A DNA stretch of 64,000 bases from Onchidella celtica (GCA_963931925.1 OZ007572.1:27053191-27117190), one strand, 5' to 3'; shown: positions 22,540 to 34,574, counted from the stretch's first letter. Notes: a model not told the origin generated them from the sequence alone. Numbers and translations: made by a program.

Positions 22540-24389
22540 AAAAAATCTTTTTGTGCTTTTGATTCCATGGGCCAAGGTAATGGATATGAGACCCAAACAC
22601 AAAACTTAATCTACCACCGCTCTAGGGAGGTGGCAAAGTCTGTCGTGCATAAAGTGAGGTTGAGGACTGATTTCAACGGCAGTCCTCACTAGAATCCACT
22701 AAGGTTGCTATCAGATCCACTCAACGCTGGAGCAGTGGTGATTGTTACATGGAGTTTTGCGCCTACGTTGTCGTGAACGAAATGAACATAATATAATTAT
22801 TTTATTCGACCCTGACCTAATTATGATTTCAAGAACTTTTTAATGAAACAAATTTCATTTCGCTGTCTTCAAGTGTTGTTTGCAGTTCAACAGGTACAAA
22901 TCACATAACGCTATCATATTATATTATATGAAATTGGTTTTCTGACGAAGAGAGATTGGTATAATTAGGAAGAGTCTGATAGTTGATGGTGGGAATTTCT
23001 CACCTCGCAGAGACAAAATGCCAACAAAGAGAAAGAAGCCGATCGACAGAAGTTTGGTTTTGAGGAAGGGGAGAAGGGAACGCGAGGTTTTGTATCATGG
23101 ACAGAACAGTGAACAGAAAACTCAAAGAAGACAAAATGAGAAACATAGCGCTTGCTTGACGGTCCGTCACTCAAAGTGATGAACTGAAATACTGACAGAG
23201 CGACAGCGAAAATTGGAAACTGAGAAAGAACAGTAGAGAATCAAGAGACTAAGATTAAGAAGAGAGAATGGAAAGTGGAAATATTTGGAGAAAAAGACGG
23301 AGACTGTCAATAAAGACACTAAATTCCGGTAGGCCGATTAGATATATTCCTTTGCCTTTTGCCGCCGTGGAGAGAGTTACAGAGAATGTGAGAAAAGGAC
23401 AAGCGTTCTGTCATTGAGAGAAACACCGAGAAGGAAAGAGAGATCTTTAGGAGCAGGCAATGGCATTGGAATGAGCCGGCAATGGCAACGGAATAAGCAC
23501 TCGTTCAAGTAGGCCTAGGTGATGCATATTTAACAGCTGATTAGCAACAGTTGAAACGGAATGACTGGCTGGGTCACATTTCAAAAACAATTTTATTGTC
23601 AGGTTTAGGATACGGCTAGTGGCGCACAAAGTCAAGTCTGTTTTTTGTTGTTTTTTTTCATCTGTTTAAGACTCAGTGGGCGAGGTCTCTCTTTCCGATA
23701 GCTGTCTCAAGACAGTTCTGACGCGGCCAAACTAGTGAGACATACATGTTTTGGTTTCACCGGTTTCCCTTGTTAACGCCATGCACAACCTACATATCAC
23801 ACCAAAACCGCGTTAAAACTGTCCCGACTCTGTGCGTCACAATAACCTTTTAGCACGTGAAAAGAATACGAATTGGTCGGGGAAAAAAGGGGGGAGGAGC
23901 ATGACTGTGAGCATTTTGGCTACATGGCATAAATAGCCGGCGAAAAAAAAAAATGTCCGTAATTAATTATGTGTGTGCGGAGAGAAAACACAACAATACA
24001 ATGAAATTAGTCAGCTTCAAGCAATTCGTCTAGTTCATGCTAAAATGACAATGTCCACTTAGGAAGGAAGTTTAGTGGTGAAATAAACTGTTGAGTAAGG
24101 CGTGCAAATTAGAGAAGATGTCAAATCGCCGCCGCTGGTGATGGCTTCCTCATTAGCATGAACTGGTTCTCACGCCCTTGGAAACAATGCTTGGCTTTCA
24201 CTGGCCATTCAGGAAGGCGGGGGGTCCCGCGGGGAATAATGGATCAGCTGACCACTGGCAAGATGACATTCTTCTTGTTCAAACTGTCGTTCATTTTTCA
24301 TTCATAAATCTGTCATCGGGTTCCCCCTAGCACCCAACACAGGGCATACAACTGCGTACTTAGGGCTGAGTATGCAATAACGCAAAGTT
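22540..24389. other. Gene-free stretch, no family recognised
   Basis: A purine-rich (GA) segment runs at about 22960-23450. No open frame longer than about 70 codons looks protein-like, and no inverted-repeat element was resolved. Confidence 0.3.
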
Positions 24390-24765
24390 AGAGATGGGGA
24401 CGAGATGGTCTAGAAGCAAGGTGCTCGCCTCTCATGCCGAAGGTACTGGTTTCGATCCCCGGTCGGTGCAGGGATATTGGAATATTTTCGGGGGGAAAAA
24501 ATTCCTTTTCCTGATCGTATGGTAGTTAGAATCGAGCACCTAGTCTTCTTGGATAAGGAAGAAAAACTCGGAGGCCCCGAGTGCACGTTGCGCATGTTAA
24601 AGATACCTTGGCAGTTAGAAATCCAGATGAGCAGGCCGAATAAAGTCGCTGCCCCCCCCCCCTCCAAAAGCAATAATCCCTACCACAACAAGGAAAATAA
24701 AGACAGGAAAAATGAGGTGTAAATGCCAGTAGCAGCTGACCACCTTAAATAAAGGCCTAAACACA
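24390..24765 (+). repeat. tRNA-derived SINE, copy 2
   Basis: The head has GTCTAGAAGCAAGGTGCTCG, CTCATGCCGAAGGTACTGG and a B box GGTTTCGATCCCC. The body has TCGTATGGTAGTTAG, TTGGATAAGGA, GCACGTTGCGCATGTTAAAG and ACCTTGGCAGTTAG. The tail has GAGGTGTAAATGCCAG. It lies directly upstream of a solo LTR. Confidence 0.75.
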
Positions 24766-24803
24766 GTGCAAGGTTTGAGCATTCATTGTAAGCGGATTAC
24801 ATG

Positions 24804-26051
24804 TGTCGCGGATCGGGATTTTGGGGAATATAGATCAAGAGGTCCGCTTCCCAATCACACGAGCACAAAAAAAAAACAACAATTAAACAACTTTCACTCT
24901 AAAAACTAAATAAATCAATTTGAGTAACAGACTGCAAAGTTTATATATCTAACAAATTCAAAGATAAAATATACAATAGATAACGAATACAATAGCAACT
25001 GAAAATGCTCAGCTAAGCTGAGGAGCAACTATGAAGTACTTAAGGCAATGTAATATGAAGTTATCTAAGTCACAATAAATTTACATTCAAAAGAATCCGC
25101 GCCCGAGGGCGACGGATCCTGTAAGGTTTAAAGTTCTATCTCTCTTCATACTAAAACATATTTATATAGCGTCTCTGCCAGGCGCGCTCTGGTGTAGTTC
25201 ACACGTGGTCGCGGGAAATGCATGTGGTCTGGCAGTAATGGTCAACAGTCTACATGTGTAGGTGGCTGTAAATTCAGCATGGAATTAAAATCTTTAGCTC
25301 ACCATTCGGCCCTCACAATGTGAGGGCTGTTGATATTAGCGCTGTGGGTTTAATGCTCAAACAAGTAGGCTTGGGCTCAGGAGCGTAGATTTCTGACAAT
25401 GCTCCATCACTGTACATATCAGCTCAATCGCTGCGTCTCTATGACTTCTCATCTGGCTGAGAGCTCGCCGTCCACCTCGTAAATGGATTGTCTACATGTG
25501 GCCTCTATCTAAGCTCTGCACGGGTTTAAATACTAAAGCTATGTCTCGACCTTCCGTCCAGATTCATACATTTGATTGATGCAACCACCTCTAGCTCAGC
25601 TGCCGAACCGAGTTATTTTAAGTAACAGCCCTACGCAACGACCTTGGGTCGACATCAAAGGTCGAATCACTCAAGACAATAAAATGTAATTTTATAGTAA
25701 TAAATTCTTAACATGTTCAAAACCCCGAGCTTTTACTCTGGATCACGGATTTTCTGTACGTCAACAGACGTCTCAAAACCATTTAATTCCTACTCACCCC
25801 TTCCCTCTCTACTAAACCTAGTTCAAAACACGAGATATAAAAAGTGCTCAGTCATGCACACCTACGCTGTCCGTCTATCCTTCCCCACACCTTCTGTCTA
25901 TCTTTTAGGAAAAAAAACTGTTCAAAACAAATTGTTTACGAGACCACGTTATGCTGGCTCGCACAATAATTACGTTTGTAAAAATTACTCACTGCTCTCT
26001 CACAAAAATTTAGTCAGTGGAAACATTTATGAATTAAATCTGTTCTTGACA
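24804..26051 (-). repeat. Solo LTR (1248 bp) with 5-bp target duplication ACATG
   Basis: It starts TGTCGCGGATCGGG and ends TTCTTGACA, with TGTC...GACA inverted termini. ACATG lies directly on both sides (24799-24803 and 26052-26056). The right third resembles the LTR of the element at 37.9-44.8 kb (shared words TCAAAACCATT, CTCACCCCTTC, GTTCAAAAC). It is probably the product of LTR-LTR recombination of a related Gmr1-like element; minus orientation is inferred from that resemblance. Confidence 0.78.
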
Positions 26052-26539
26052 ACATGTTTACCGGGCTATAATTGCACCAACACTGTAAAATGAATTCCTG
26101 TAGGTCAAGGACTGGGGTCGGTTGAACCGGTGCCTTTGCGGTTTCATTTTCAATTGGAAGCCTTAAATTCGTTCTTTCCACCAAAAATAAAATGTAACCT
26201 ATAGATTTTGTGAAATTGGTAACACAATGTACGTGTATAAATTTGGCAGAAGTTTGGGCTGGTGGTGCAGGAAGACAAATTCTTCTGTTTTGTCTCGGTT
26301 TTAGCGTGACCTGTGAAGTATAGAATTAGACGGGACCTCGCGTACTGAGGAGACCAAAAAAAAAAAGAGTCTGCCTCACTAGTATGGTCATGTCTAAACT
26401 GTCTTGAGTTAGCTGACAGAAACAGAGATTTTGTGCACTGTGCAGAACGCGATCTTGTTTTTTTTTCAATACTGTTTATTCTCAGGACCTGGGATCGGGT
26501 TAGATTTATTTTGCATTGTTTCAGTAAAACAGCATTGCA

Positions 26540-26542
<3 letters not shown>

Positions 26543-26616
<74 letters not shown>

Positions 26617-26658
26617 GGAGAGGGAGAGGGAGAGAGGAGAGAGAGGGAGAGGGAGAGG

Positions 26659-26692
<34 letters not shown>

Positions 26693-26707
26693 GAGAGAGA
26701 GAGAGAG
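26543..26707. repeat. GA microsatellite, about 165 bp
   Basis: A long (GA)n tract with GGGAGA interruptions. The arginine/glutamate-rich and serine/leucine-rich frames across it are artefacts. Confidence 0.92.
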
Positions 26708-26965
26708 GATCTGAGAGATCTTTGTGCAAATTTAAATGAAGTTCAGTAATTAATGCGTGCGGTGAGTCTCCGATTCGAGCGTACAGCCAGAATATCCTAG
26801 TGTGATGAGATATCATAAAAACCACAGAAAAACTGTGGGGTCGCAGCAGGGCTATAAGCAAAGTCAAAATTGGGCAAAAAGAAAAGGTTGTATGTTGCGA
26901 AGCCCCGCGTGAGAAATAAAACCCAAACAATACAAAGCAAACTAAAGAGAAGACAAAAAATACAC

Positions 26966-26996
26966 AAATTTTCGGCTTTCGCCTTTGTCAAGTGAA
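26966..26996 (-). ncRNA. Degenerate hammerhead-like motif of a Penelope-like end
   Basis: The minus strand reads CTTGACAAAGGC, loop GAAA, then GCCGAAAA. This is an AAGGC/GCC stem with GAAA following, as in the minimal hammerhead motifs known from Penelope-like elements. The CUGAUGA box is not intact, so activity is doubtful. Confidence 0.3.
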
Positions 26997-27330
26997 AAAA
27001 ACGAACAATAAAAGACTTCAACAGGAACGAAGTGAACCAGTTTACTTAGCTGCGAGTTCTTGCTTCGTTAGCAGCACCAAAGCACGTCCGTCCGCCAAAA
27101 GCATGGAAGCAGGAAGTGACGCAATTGGTTAGTAACCAAGATGAAGGCGTCATATAGTGCCTCAGAGCACAAGACAGGGATGGTGCGCAATGTCAGGAGT
27201 CGCAGTAAATGAAAAGAAAAAGAAAAAGAGATTTAAAGAAAAAAAAAATAAATAAATAAATAAATGAAAGAAAATGATAATAATAAAGAAATTTATATAT
27301 ATATATATATTGATATTAGCAACAGTGGAA

Positions 27331-28014
27331 TTATCGAAGGCAATGTTGGACATTGATGCCATGGGGAGTGATAGTGCCGAGCTGGAAAATTAATCGTTGT
27401 TCGGTCTCAAAGCGTACATCAGCGCCTGCGTGACAAGATTTGAGCCCCAGAATTTGAATGTCGTTGGATGGCTCATAGTCTTGTCGATTAAAATGGACAG
27501 AAACAGGCTTTCCATTTCGATTTTCAATGTCACGGAGGTGCTCCCGAAACCGAGTGTGAAGCTGACGTCCCGTTTCACCAATGTACAACATATGGCACCT
27601 GGCACAGCGGATAGCGTACACCAGATTGCGACTATGGCAAGTGAAGCCTTCCTTAATGCTGAACGTCGACAAAGGGCACTCGATGGAAGACGCTTGAAGG
27701 ACATGTGTGCACGTCTTGCAACGAGAATTGCCACACGGTTTAGTACCGCAACGATCAGTGTGAATGAGCCTGCTCCGGACCAAAATGTCTTTCAAGTTTT
27801 TGGATCGTCTATATACCAGCAGAGGAGGTGTTGCATCAAGCATGTCATTGAGGCTCTGGTCAGCCTTCAAGATAGAGAGATTTCTAAGGAGGACTTGCTT
27901 AATAGGAAAAGACTGGGGGTGATAAGTGAAAACTAGTTTGATACGATTATCTTCCCTCCTTTGTCTGGGAGTGAGTGCATCCAGCCTACTGATATCACGG
28001 GCCCTCGAGTATTC
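27331..28014 (-). CDS. Penelope-like pol, C-terminal fragment with GIY-YIG endonuclease
   Basis: An open frame of about 227 residues starts after a stop at 28015-28017 and has no start codon of its own, so it is a truncated 3' part. The N-terminal part, DNRIKLVFTYHPQSFPIK, is the conserved linker after the Penelope RT. LLVYRRSKNLKDILVRSRL follows, then cysteines (CGTKPCGNSRCKTC). The endonuclease core is LVYAIRCARCHMLYIGETGR with a downstream TRFREH arginine. The RT itself is absent. An overlapping plus-strand frame (27397-27936) is a shadow. It cannot act alone. Confidence 0.85.
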   Translation of the reverse strand, partial: EYSRARDISRLDALTPRQRREDNRIKLVFTYHPQSFPIKQVLLRNLSILKADQSLNDMLDATPPLLVYRRSKNLKDILVRSRLIHTDRCGTKPCGNSRCKTCTHVLQASSIECPLSTFSIKEGFTCHSRNLVYAIRCARCHMLYIGETGRQLHTRFREHLRDIENRNGKPVSVHFNRQDYEPSNDIQILGLKSCHAGADVRFETEQRLIFQLGTITPHGINVQHCLR

Positions 28015-28098
28015 TCACGCGGGGCTTCGCAACATACAACCTTTTCTTTTTGCCCAATTTTGACTAGTGTGATGAGAGTGGACACAAGGCCAGAAATA

Positions 28099-28130
28099 AT
28101 AATAATGATAATAATAATAATAATAATAAC

Positions 28131-28161
<31 letters not shown>
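28099..28161. repeat. (ATA/ATT)n microsatellite
   Basis: An AAT trinucleotide tract with a few C interruptions lies just outside the Penelope-like insertion. Confidence 0.9.
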
Positions 28162-28164
<3 letters not shown>

Positions 28165-28439
28165 GAATCAGTGGAGAAGTAAATCTGCAGCAGTCGAGAC
28201 TTTTAACACTCCTAGAACACCTGACCGAGGGCTTGAACTACAATCGTGACGTATCTCAGCAAGATGAAAAGAATATGGAATAAAGTTGACGGAGCAATCT
28301 ATTTATAAGCATTGTTTGCCCTCAATTAGAGATGTCGGGTAGACATTATATTATTAACCCGTGCGGTCGTGATGAAATAACTTACATAACCTGGTGATCG
28401 GGTCTTATATGAGAATGGTGGCATCACAAAAATACTTCC

Positions 28440-29090
28440 AATATTCTAGGACACAAGCATAGCTCAACCCCAGAACACTTTCATCTTAGAAATGTCTCAG
28501 TATGTGTGCCAGGACGCTGGCATCGTAGAAAAGTCGCAGCAGATGTCTCAGGACCCCAGCCTGCCTTTATGTCAGCACAATGACGTTATACAAATACATG
28601 TACTTCAGATATCTCAGAACACAAGCATGCCACGGCAGAAGGAAAATAGTATCATAGAAATAATTCAAATGTCCCAGGGCACACGTGTGTCTCAACACCA
28701 GGACACTGGGATCATACAAATGTCTCGGCAGGTGTCCTGGGACATCAGCATGCCTCAGCGCCAGAACAACAGTATCACAGAAATACTTAAGATGCCCCAG
28801 GCCCAGGACACTAGCGTGCCTCAACGCCAGAACAGTAGTATCACAAATACTTCAGACGCCCTAGCACACTAGCAATAGCATGCCTCAACGCCAGAATAAT
28901 AGCATCACAGAAATACTTCAGATGCCCCACCATCAGCATGCCTCAACGCCAGAGCTGTGGCGCCGCAGAGATACTTCAGATGCTCCAGAATGTCAGCATC
29001 CCTCAAGGTCAGGGCAATGACATAACAGAAATACTTCGGATGTCCCAGGACACTAGCATGCCTCAATGACAGAACACAGGCATCATGCAC
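28440..29090. repeat. Diverged minisatellite, period about 60 bp, roughly 10-11 units
   Basis: Units follow the order AGCATGCCTCAACGCCAGAA, then ATAGTATCACAGAAATACTT, then CAGATGCCCCAGGACACT. The best-preserved units are at 28740-29080; those on the left are more diverged. Both strands stay partly open because the period is a multiple of three, giving repeats such as MPQRQNNSITEI. No start context or domain supports a protein. Confidence 0.82.
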
Positions 29091-29615
29091 CGACAGCTGT
29101 TACCAGGGCACCGACATGTCTCAACGCCAGGAGTCCATCGTGACAGCAATTGTGCCACGTGCTTACCTACAGTTTCAGAGGGCCGAAGCACCAGAGGCAT
29201 TTCCGCACGTTCCGGATCGCTAGAAACAGGACTTATGAAAAAAAAAAAGGAGTCCCCGTCGTATCTCATTCATTGCATTCTTTGGCATTAAATTATACAT
29301 CTTAAACTGCCCCGACAAATCTTAATTATCAAAGACAATTCCCTCCGAAGGAAGGAAAGCACAGAAAAAGAATGAAAAGAGGGAAAAGTCTAAGAAGACA
29401 GGAGAACAATGGACACTAAAGTACACGATGAGAAAATTTACACAAAGGGGCATATTTTGAAAAGATCCATTAACTTTAATGGTGTTAATGATCAAATGGC
29501 CACAAGGTCAAGAGCAAGATGATATTGACAATAATGATGATAATAAAAAGAAATGTAAAGAACATTCTAAAACACAGAAATGATGAAACTAGAAGGTGAT
29601 GAAGCAAACAAAATA

Positions 29616-29815
29616 ATCCCAGCCAGTAACTCTATGGAAATCCAACTCATGGGATGGATGTCAAGTTTGCACTTAGGAATGGCGTTGTTTCTACTTAGAT
29701 CCGCTGGTTACGATATTGCGCCACATCAGTTTGATATATGAAACCCGTCCCTGTGGGAATCCCACCAATCCTACAGAAATCTACGTCGGATTGACGTAGG
29801 GTTGCTGGCTGGGAT
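29616..29815. mobile_element. Short inverted-repeat element (MITE-like), ATCCCAGCCAG ends
   Basis: The left end ATCCCAGCCAGTAACTCTA and the right end, read inward, ATCCCAGCCAGCAACCCTA are imperfect inverted repeats around 200 bp. Similar right-end text (GTAGGGTTGCCGGCTGGG) appears at about 45349-45366. The target duplication is not clear. Confidence 0.5.
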
Positions 29816-30009
29816 GGTAGTGGTTACAACGACAATAATGATGGCAATGTCAAGAAAAGATAATGATAATATGATGGCCTTAATGAATAGATGATGTGAT
29901 GATAATGACAAAGATACAGATGAAGATGGTGAGTCCCCAGCTCTAAAGGTGAGAGTTTAGGGTTCTGCAATTAGCTTTGTCCTGGAAATTTGCGATTTGA
30001 GAGTAACAG

Positions 30010-30243
30010 TGGTTGATGGATGAATTGGGGGGGGGGGTCGAGGGATGGATGGATAGATTGTTAGTGTGGGTGGATAGGATAAATGGATACAGTAGATACC
30101 TGGGTGAAAATATGTGGATGGGTGGATTGATGGGTAGGTTGGGAGTGGGTGGATAGGATCGGATAGATGTGGATGGATATAGATAGATGTAAATCCATAT
30201 GGATGGATAAGAGGAAAGATGGATGGATGAGTGGGTGGATGGG
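30010..30243. repeat. GGAT-rich degenerate tetranucleotide tract
   Basis: Dispersed GGAT, GGATG and TGGATAGGAT units run in imperfect tandem; a nine-base G run lies near 30027. The hAT MITE next to it inserted into this tract. Confidence 0.75.
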
Positions 30244-30420
30244 CAGTGGCGGACCTACATTTTTGGGATCCTGAAGCTTGAGCGGGTATGGAGCCCCTCC
30301 ACAACCAGGAACAATAGAGCAACATCCAAAATTCGCTCAAATAAAAAAAAAAAAGTTTCTGCACGACCCCTCCGGGATTAGGGACCATAAAGCTTAACTT
30401 TCTTAGTAGATCCGCCACTG
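30244..30420. mobile_element. hAT-type MITE, 177 bp
   Basis: The ends CAGTGGCGGACCTAC and, inward from the right, CAGTGGCGGATCTAC match at 14 of 15 bases. The flanks TGGATGGG (30236-30243) and TGAATGGG (30421-30428) fit an 8-bp duplication with one difference. It is non-coding. Confidence 0.8.
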
Positions 30421-30428
30421 TGAATGGG

Positions 30429-31204
30429 GTGTGGTAGGAGCACAAAAACAATCCTGGCAAGTTCGGGCTTACGGTACACAGAAAATAATACGGTCTACCA
30501 TTGATGCGTTATTTTGGAGGCCATGAGAAGGAAGGGGAGTGTCCACTGTGTAGGCCTAGTGGTCTGAACTGTGAAAAAAACAAAAACAACACATTATGAA
30601 AGATACAGAAATACTTTTTGTTTACAACCAGAAGCCCTTGTGAGCATTGGTATGTTGTAAATATTTTTTTCTTTCACTTGCCGAAGGCGGGCACTATTCG
30701 TAACGAAATTGGGATGACAAGTTGAACTCTATAAATAAATCTGAATTTTGCACCTTTATCATGCAATGTCGGCGTGTTTATACATTTAATTTTCTTTCCT
30801 ATCAAATTTACTGAGGGTTTTCTTCGCCACAGACCTTTTCTTTTCATCTTGCAAAGACTGTACAGTGTGCAACGATTAAGAGAGCCGGGAATGTAAATGT
30901 AATTTAATAAGGGAAAAAATCATTTTATACAGTTTAGATGCTTAGAAATGATGCAAGGAAACCAGACCAAGACGACATTCCAGGAAAACTATTTTTGGAT
31001 GGGCTGTTGTTAGGGAACCGTAGTAGTTTACACAGTAAGCTATAGATGAGCAGTGAACGCAACTATTTTCTTTAGTCGGCTTTGTCATTTGATCACGGTC
31101 CCCTAGCAATAGGTTTTTGGAAGACAGAGCTACAGAACAACAATAAAGGTAGGAGAAAATGATAAGAACAGTGAGGCAAGTGGCGAATTGTGCGGATTAT
31201 CAGA
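30429..31204. other. Gene-free stretch
   Basis: No gene, RNA or bounded repeat is recognised here. Confidence 0.3.
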
Positions 31205-31320
31205 AAACGTGAGTTTGAGTTTGGGTTTAATGGCGCGTCGGCACGTTAGCAGCCACCTTACGCCTTTCACAGTTTTTTCATTATCATACTTTAGGCTGGC
31301 TTTCAGCTTTCAGCTTTCAG
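31205..31320 (+). repeat. Dispersed repeat, copy 1 (second at about 52.67 kb)
   Basis: It shares with 52670-52780 the ordered words TTGGGTTTAA, GGCACGTTA/TGCACGATA, CACCTTACGCCTTTCAC/CATTTTGCGTCTTTCAC, TTTTTT and GGCTGSCTTTCAG. The boundaries are uncertain and the family is not recognised. Confidence 0.5.
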
Positions 31321-33224
31321 CCCCCCCCCCTCCCCCCCCAAATTTGATACAGTCTTGGCGGAGAAGCAAAGACAGTAGTAAATGAACGGCATATTATGTT
31401 TTTAAGCCATGTTTTTAAGAACAGCAGGAGAGAAACATAAAAAGTCAGTAGGAAGACCAGAAAGGAAAGGAGAAATGTGGGTGCACAACTGAAATAAAAT
31501 ACTACTGCGACAACTACTGTTACATGTATACATAATCAAAACAAGTGAGGAAAAGGGAGAGGTGAACTCGTCTGAATTGCATGCTATTGTTGTCAATTAG
31601 AAGAAAAGAAATAATGAAAAGAAAAACGGAGAAAGAGGTGAACTCGCGTGAACTCGCGTTGTTGACAATCAGAAGAAAAAAAGAAGAGAATAAATCAAAT
31701 GTTTTGAGTTATCAGGAAAACAACAACAACAAACAAACAAAAATAGAAAAAAAAAGTGGCACGGGGACTCCAGCATACACTACCCTCCTAGCACACCGAG
31801 TGTGCCGTATGACCATGTAGTTGCGAGAGCACTTTTCCCATGACAAGGACGACCCTGAGCACGTATGTCTCTTATACGGTGCCCCTCAGGGTCAAGGAAG
31901 TAGGTTCTAACCCGTATGTTTTGTCCGGCCTACTCCCGACCTAACTCCACCCCAACTCTCAATTCCCTTAGCAACGTGTTATGGGAGGAAATCTTGCCAG
32001 ACCCAAAGCATTAAAGGTCAGTTTGGGCAAAAACTGACCGTGCAAGCACCTTGGTCACGCCGGACCTTAACGTTGCATGGGAAGAGGAGCCAGTGACCAC
32101 CCGAGTTTCCCCAAAGTGGCTGTTATGTACTTAAAGAAAAAACCGGCCTACCTTATATACAGCATGGTCGCAGGTCGACAGAGCTTGTTGGTTGTGGACG
32201 AATCAATTACAAAGAGAATAATGTTGAATATTTAATCAGTCCTTGCGCATATTTTCTTCAGAACAGTTTTCCATCATTTAGATTAGTAAGCTTTAGGTTT
32301 CCATGGATTGAAAAATATTATTTGAACCACTAGAATGATCATTTTGACAAGAAATAGAAGTTTGCAGCTCTCTGCCTTCATTTCCGCCATGCTATTAATG
32401 ACAACCATGCAGAGATACTAGTTCTCACTTCCCTTGTCTATTTGTGGGGTTTTTTTTTTTTTTTGGCCACTGACAGTTACGATTCAAAATTATCAAAGGT
32501 AATGAAATGAACTGTTTGCATAGTGTATGTCTGGTTAAGCGAGATTTCAAATGTTGTGAACACGCCGTATCATGAAGTGGTGAGATTTCTGATGTGTAAA
32601 TGCGATTTTTTTTTGGGTTTTTTTTTTACCTTTCTTTATTTTTATTACTTGCCCCTCGTGTAATTGTCAAATCAAGTCTGTTTTTGGAGTTTACAGGGAC
32701 TACCAGCACAAGTGAGATAGTGATACAATGTATAAGTCCAAGTCTGTATCGTTAGTTGAATCAAAGAGAGTCTGAGACAAAATCGACGCAACACAGTCTT
32801 GACTCAGTGCTCCGCGGCCGCAAAGCATTATCATCTATACTGCACTGAGCGGGACATTTAAAACGACGCTAAATCAACAGCGCTGTACATCACAAGCTTA
32901 CCTGCTGCAGTGGTATTTGGCTTTGTTTTTCTATGGTATTTTGTTAATTATAAAAGCACTTCATCCTACATATCACTCAAACTATTCTATGTTTCTAATG
33001 AAATAGTCAAGTACATGATTGTAGCCCATGCAATAATATTTTGGAACATTATAATTGAAGGGGTGAGAATTACAAGGTTTTTGTTTGTTTTTTTTAGTGC
33101 TTTAGCACTTAGATCCCATGTAATTCTGACCGCCTTAAATAAATGAGGGGGTTAGAATTACAAGGAATCTAAGTGGCAATGGCACATAGACCCATTCTGA
33201 TTCTATTTCTAAACCCTTCGATTG
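31321..33224. other. Gene-free stretch with C and T homopolymers
   Basis: C runs lie at 31321-31338 and T runs near 32450 and 32608-32628. Frames at 31581-31820 and 32910-33146 have no recognisable domain and no splice support. Confidence 0.3.
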
Positions 33225-33979
33225 TTCAAAGCTATGTTATGGACATTCACTGTTCTCATGGCCGTTCGCCCCTTAATAAAAGATGGTCGGGGAGGGGTGG
33301 GGTGGGGGTGAAGCCAAGCTTATGAAAAACTTACGTGGAGGCGGGGATGAAAGAGGAAGGGTTAATATTTTAAAAAAAAACAACAACACCAAAGTCATTT
33401 GTAGCCTGGGTTGTGAAGTCTCTGCTTCGTGGATAGCATCCCATTTCAAAAAACACTTAAGCTTCAACTTTCCTTTTCATAACGAAACAGTACTTTTCTT
33501 TTTTAAATTCATTTGTCCCTTGAAATAACGAGGTCTTGCCGGTGTGTTGATAGCGTGTTTGTTGTGAGCGATTTTCACTTAAAAAAAAATTCCACACGCA
33601 TTCGCCTTTACAACGAGTTCTGATGTCTGAATGTCGCCATTAATAATGAGGCTCATTTTGAAATCTATTTGATTAAGTTCTAATGTGTGGAAATGCTTTC
33701 CTCAGATCATGACAAAATTATGAAGATAATGATTTGGATCCAGCATTTGGAAGTGTTTTTCTCATTTCTTGAAGAAATTGTGGAGAAATATTTTAGGTTG
33801 GATGTAAAGGTCTTGTGAAAATCTTGTGATTTCATTTCTGCGGATGTAAAGTTATAGCCGAGTGTGTCTGTTGTGTTTTGTGTTTTTGAAATTCGTTTTG
33901 TGGATTACTGAATTGTCACGCTGTGGATTATTTGAAGGTGATGGACTACTAAAGGTAAGATTTGTTACTTTAAACTTGT

Positions 33980-34237
33980 GGAAGGAGTACCATTTGAATT
34001 ACACAACTTTAGTCGGGCACATATTTCATGTTCTGACTGCTAATCGATGAGCAGCGTATTTACTATAAAAACACCGATTTAGAGGACTAACTCACACACG
34101 GGGGGGGGGGGGGGGGAGGAGGAGGAGGAGGAAGAAGCGCAGACCCCCCCCCCCCTCTGTGTGACCTCCTGCTCACAGCCGGTTCTAAACTGGCGTCCTT
34201 GAAATATCCTTACTATGTGACTCAAGGAACTCCTCCC
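33980..34237 (+). mobile_element. MITE family B copy with internal G/C homopolymers
   Basis: It starts GGAAGGAGTACCATTTGAAT and ends CAAGGAACTCCTCCC. The middle matches the 2343-2614 copy (CACATATTTCATG, GAGCAGCGTATTTA, GAGGACTAAC). A G run at 34100-34115 and a C run at 34145-34155 expand the centre. The duplication is imperfect (AACTTGT and AAAGTGT). Confidence 0.55.
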
Positions 34238-34574
34238 AAAGTGTTTACTATATTTTGTGTTTTGCTATTACAAATATCTATCTGCTTGTCTGTTGAGTCA
34301 TCGGGAACATTCCACGCTTGTCCCCCAGGGTCCTGTTATCGTACACACATCATCTTATTATTATTATTGTGATCCATCGCATTATAATTATCGTCCACGA
34401 TCGAAACTGCCCCCCACCCGAAAATTACACCTAAGGTGTCTGTCCAGCATTTGTGTGCGTGTGCGGAAGGGGGTTGGCGGTGGGAGACTCTTTATTTCAA
34501 ACTGACAGCCGACAGCAAACCCCAATGTACTCTTTCTCTCTTACTCTCTCTAGATCCTCGATACCTATCCATCT

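Larger units (their letters stand above)
26811..28063 (-). mobile_element. 5'-truncated Penelope-like element with 14-bp target duplication
   Basis: CTAGTGTGATGAGA occurs at 26797-26810 and again at 28064-28077, enclosing a 1253-bp insertion. It carries the C-terminal GIY-YIG endonuclease end of a Penelope-like pol on the minus strand. About 50 bp at 26868-26915 recur inverted at 28015-28063, the terminal inverted arrangement often seen in this group. A degenerate hammerhead-like motif lies near 26966-26996. Confidence 0.85.

Noticed and set aside
24395..24465. True tRNA gene
   Set aside because: The B box is good but no acceptor stem closes, and the copy continues into a SINE body shared with two others.
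26431..26930. Long arginine/glutamate and serine/leucine frames across the GA tract
   Set aside because: They come from a (GA)n microsatellite and have no domain or start context.
27397..27936. 179-codon plus-strand frame
   Set aside because: It is the shadow of the Penelope-like endonuclease on the other strand.
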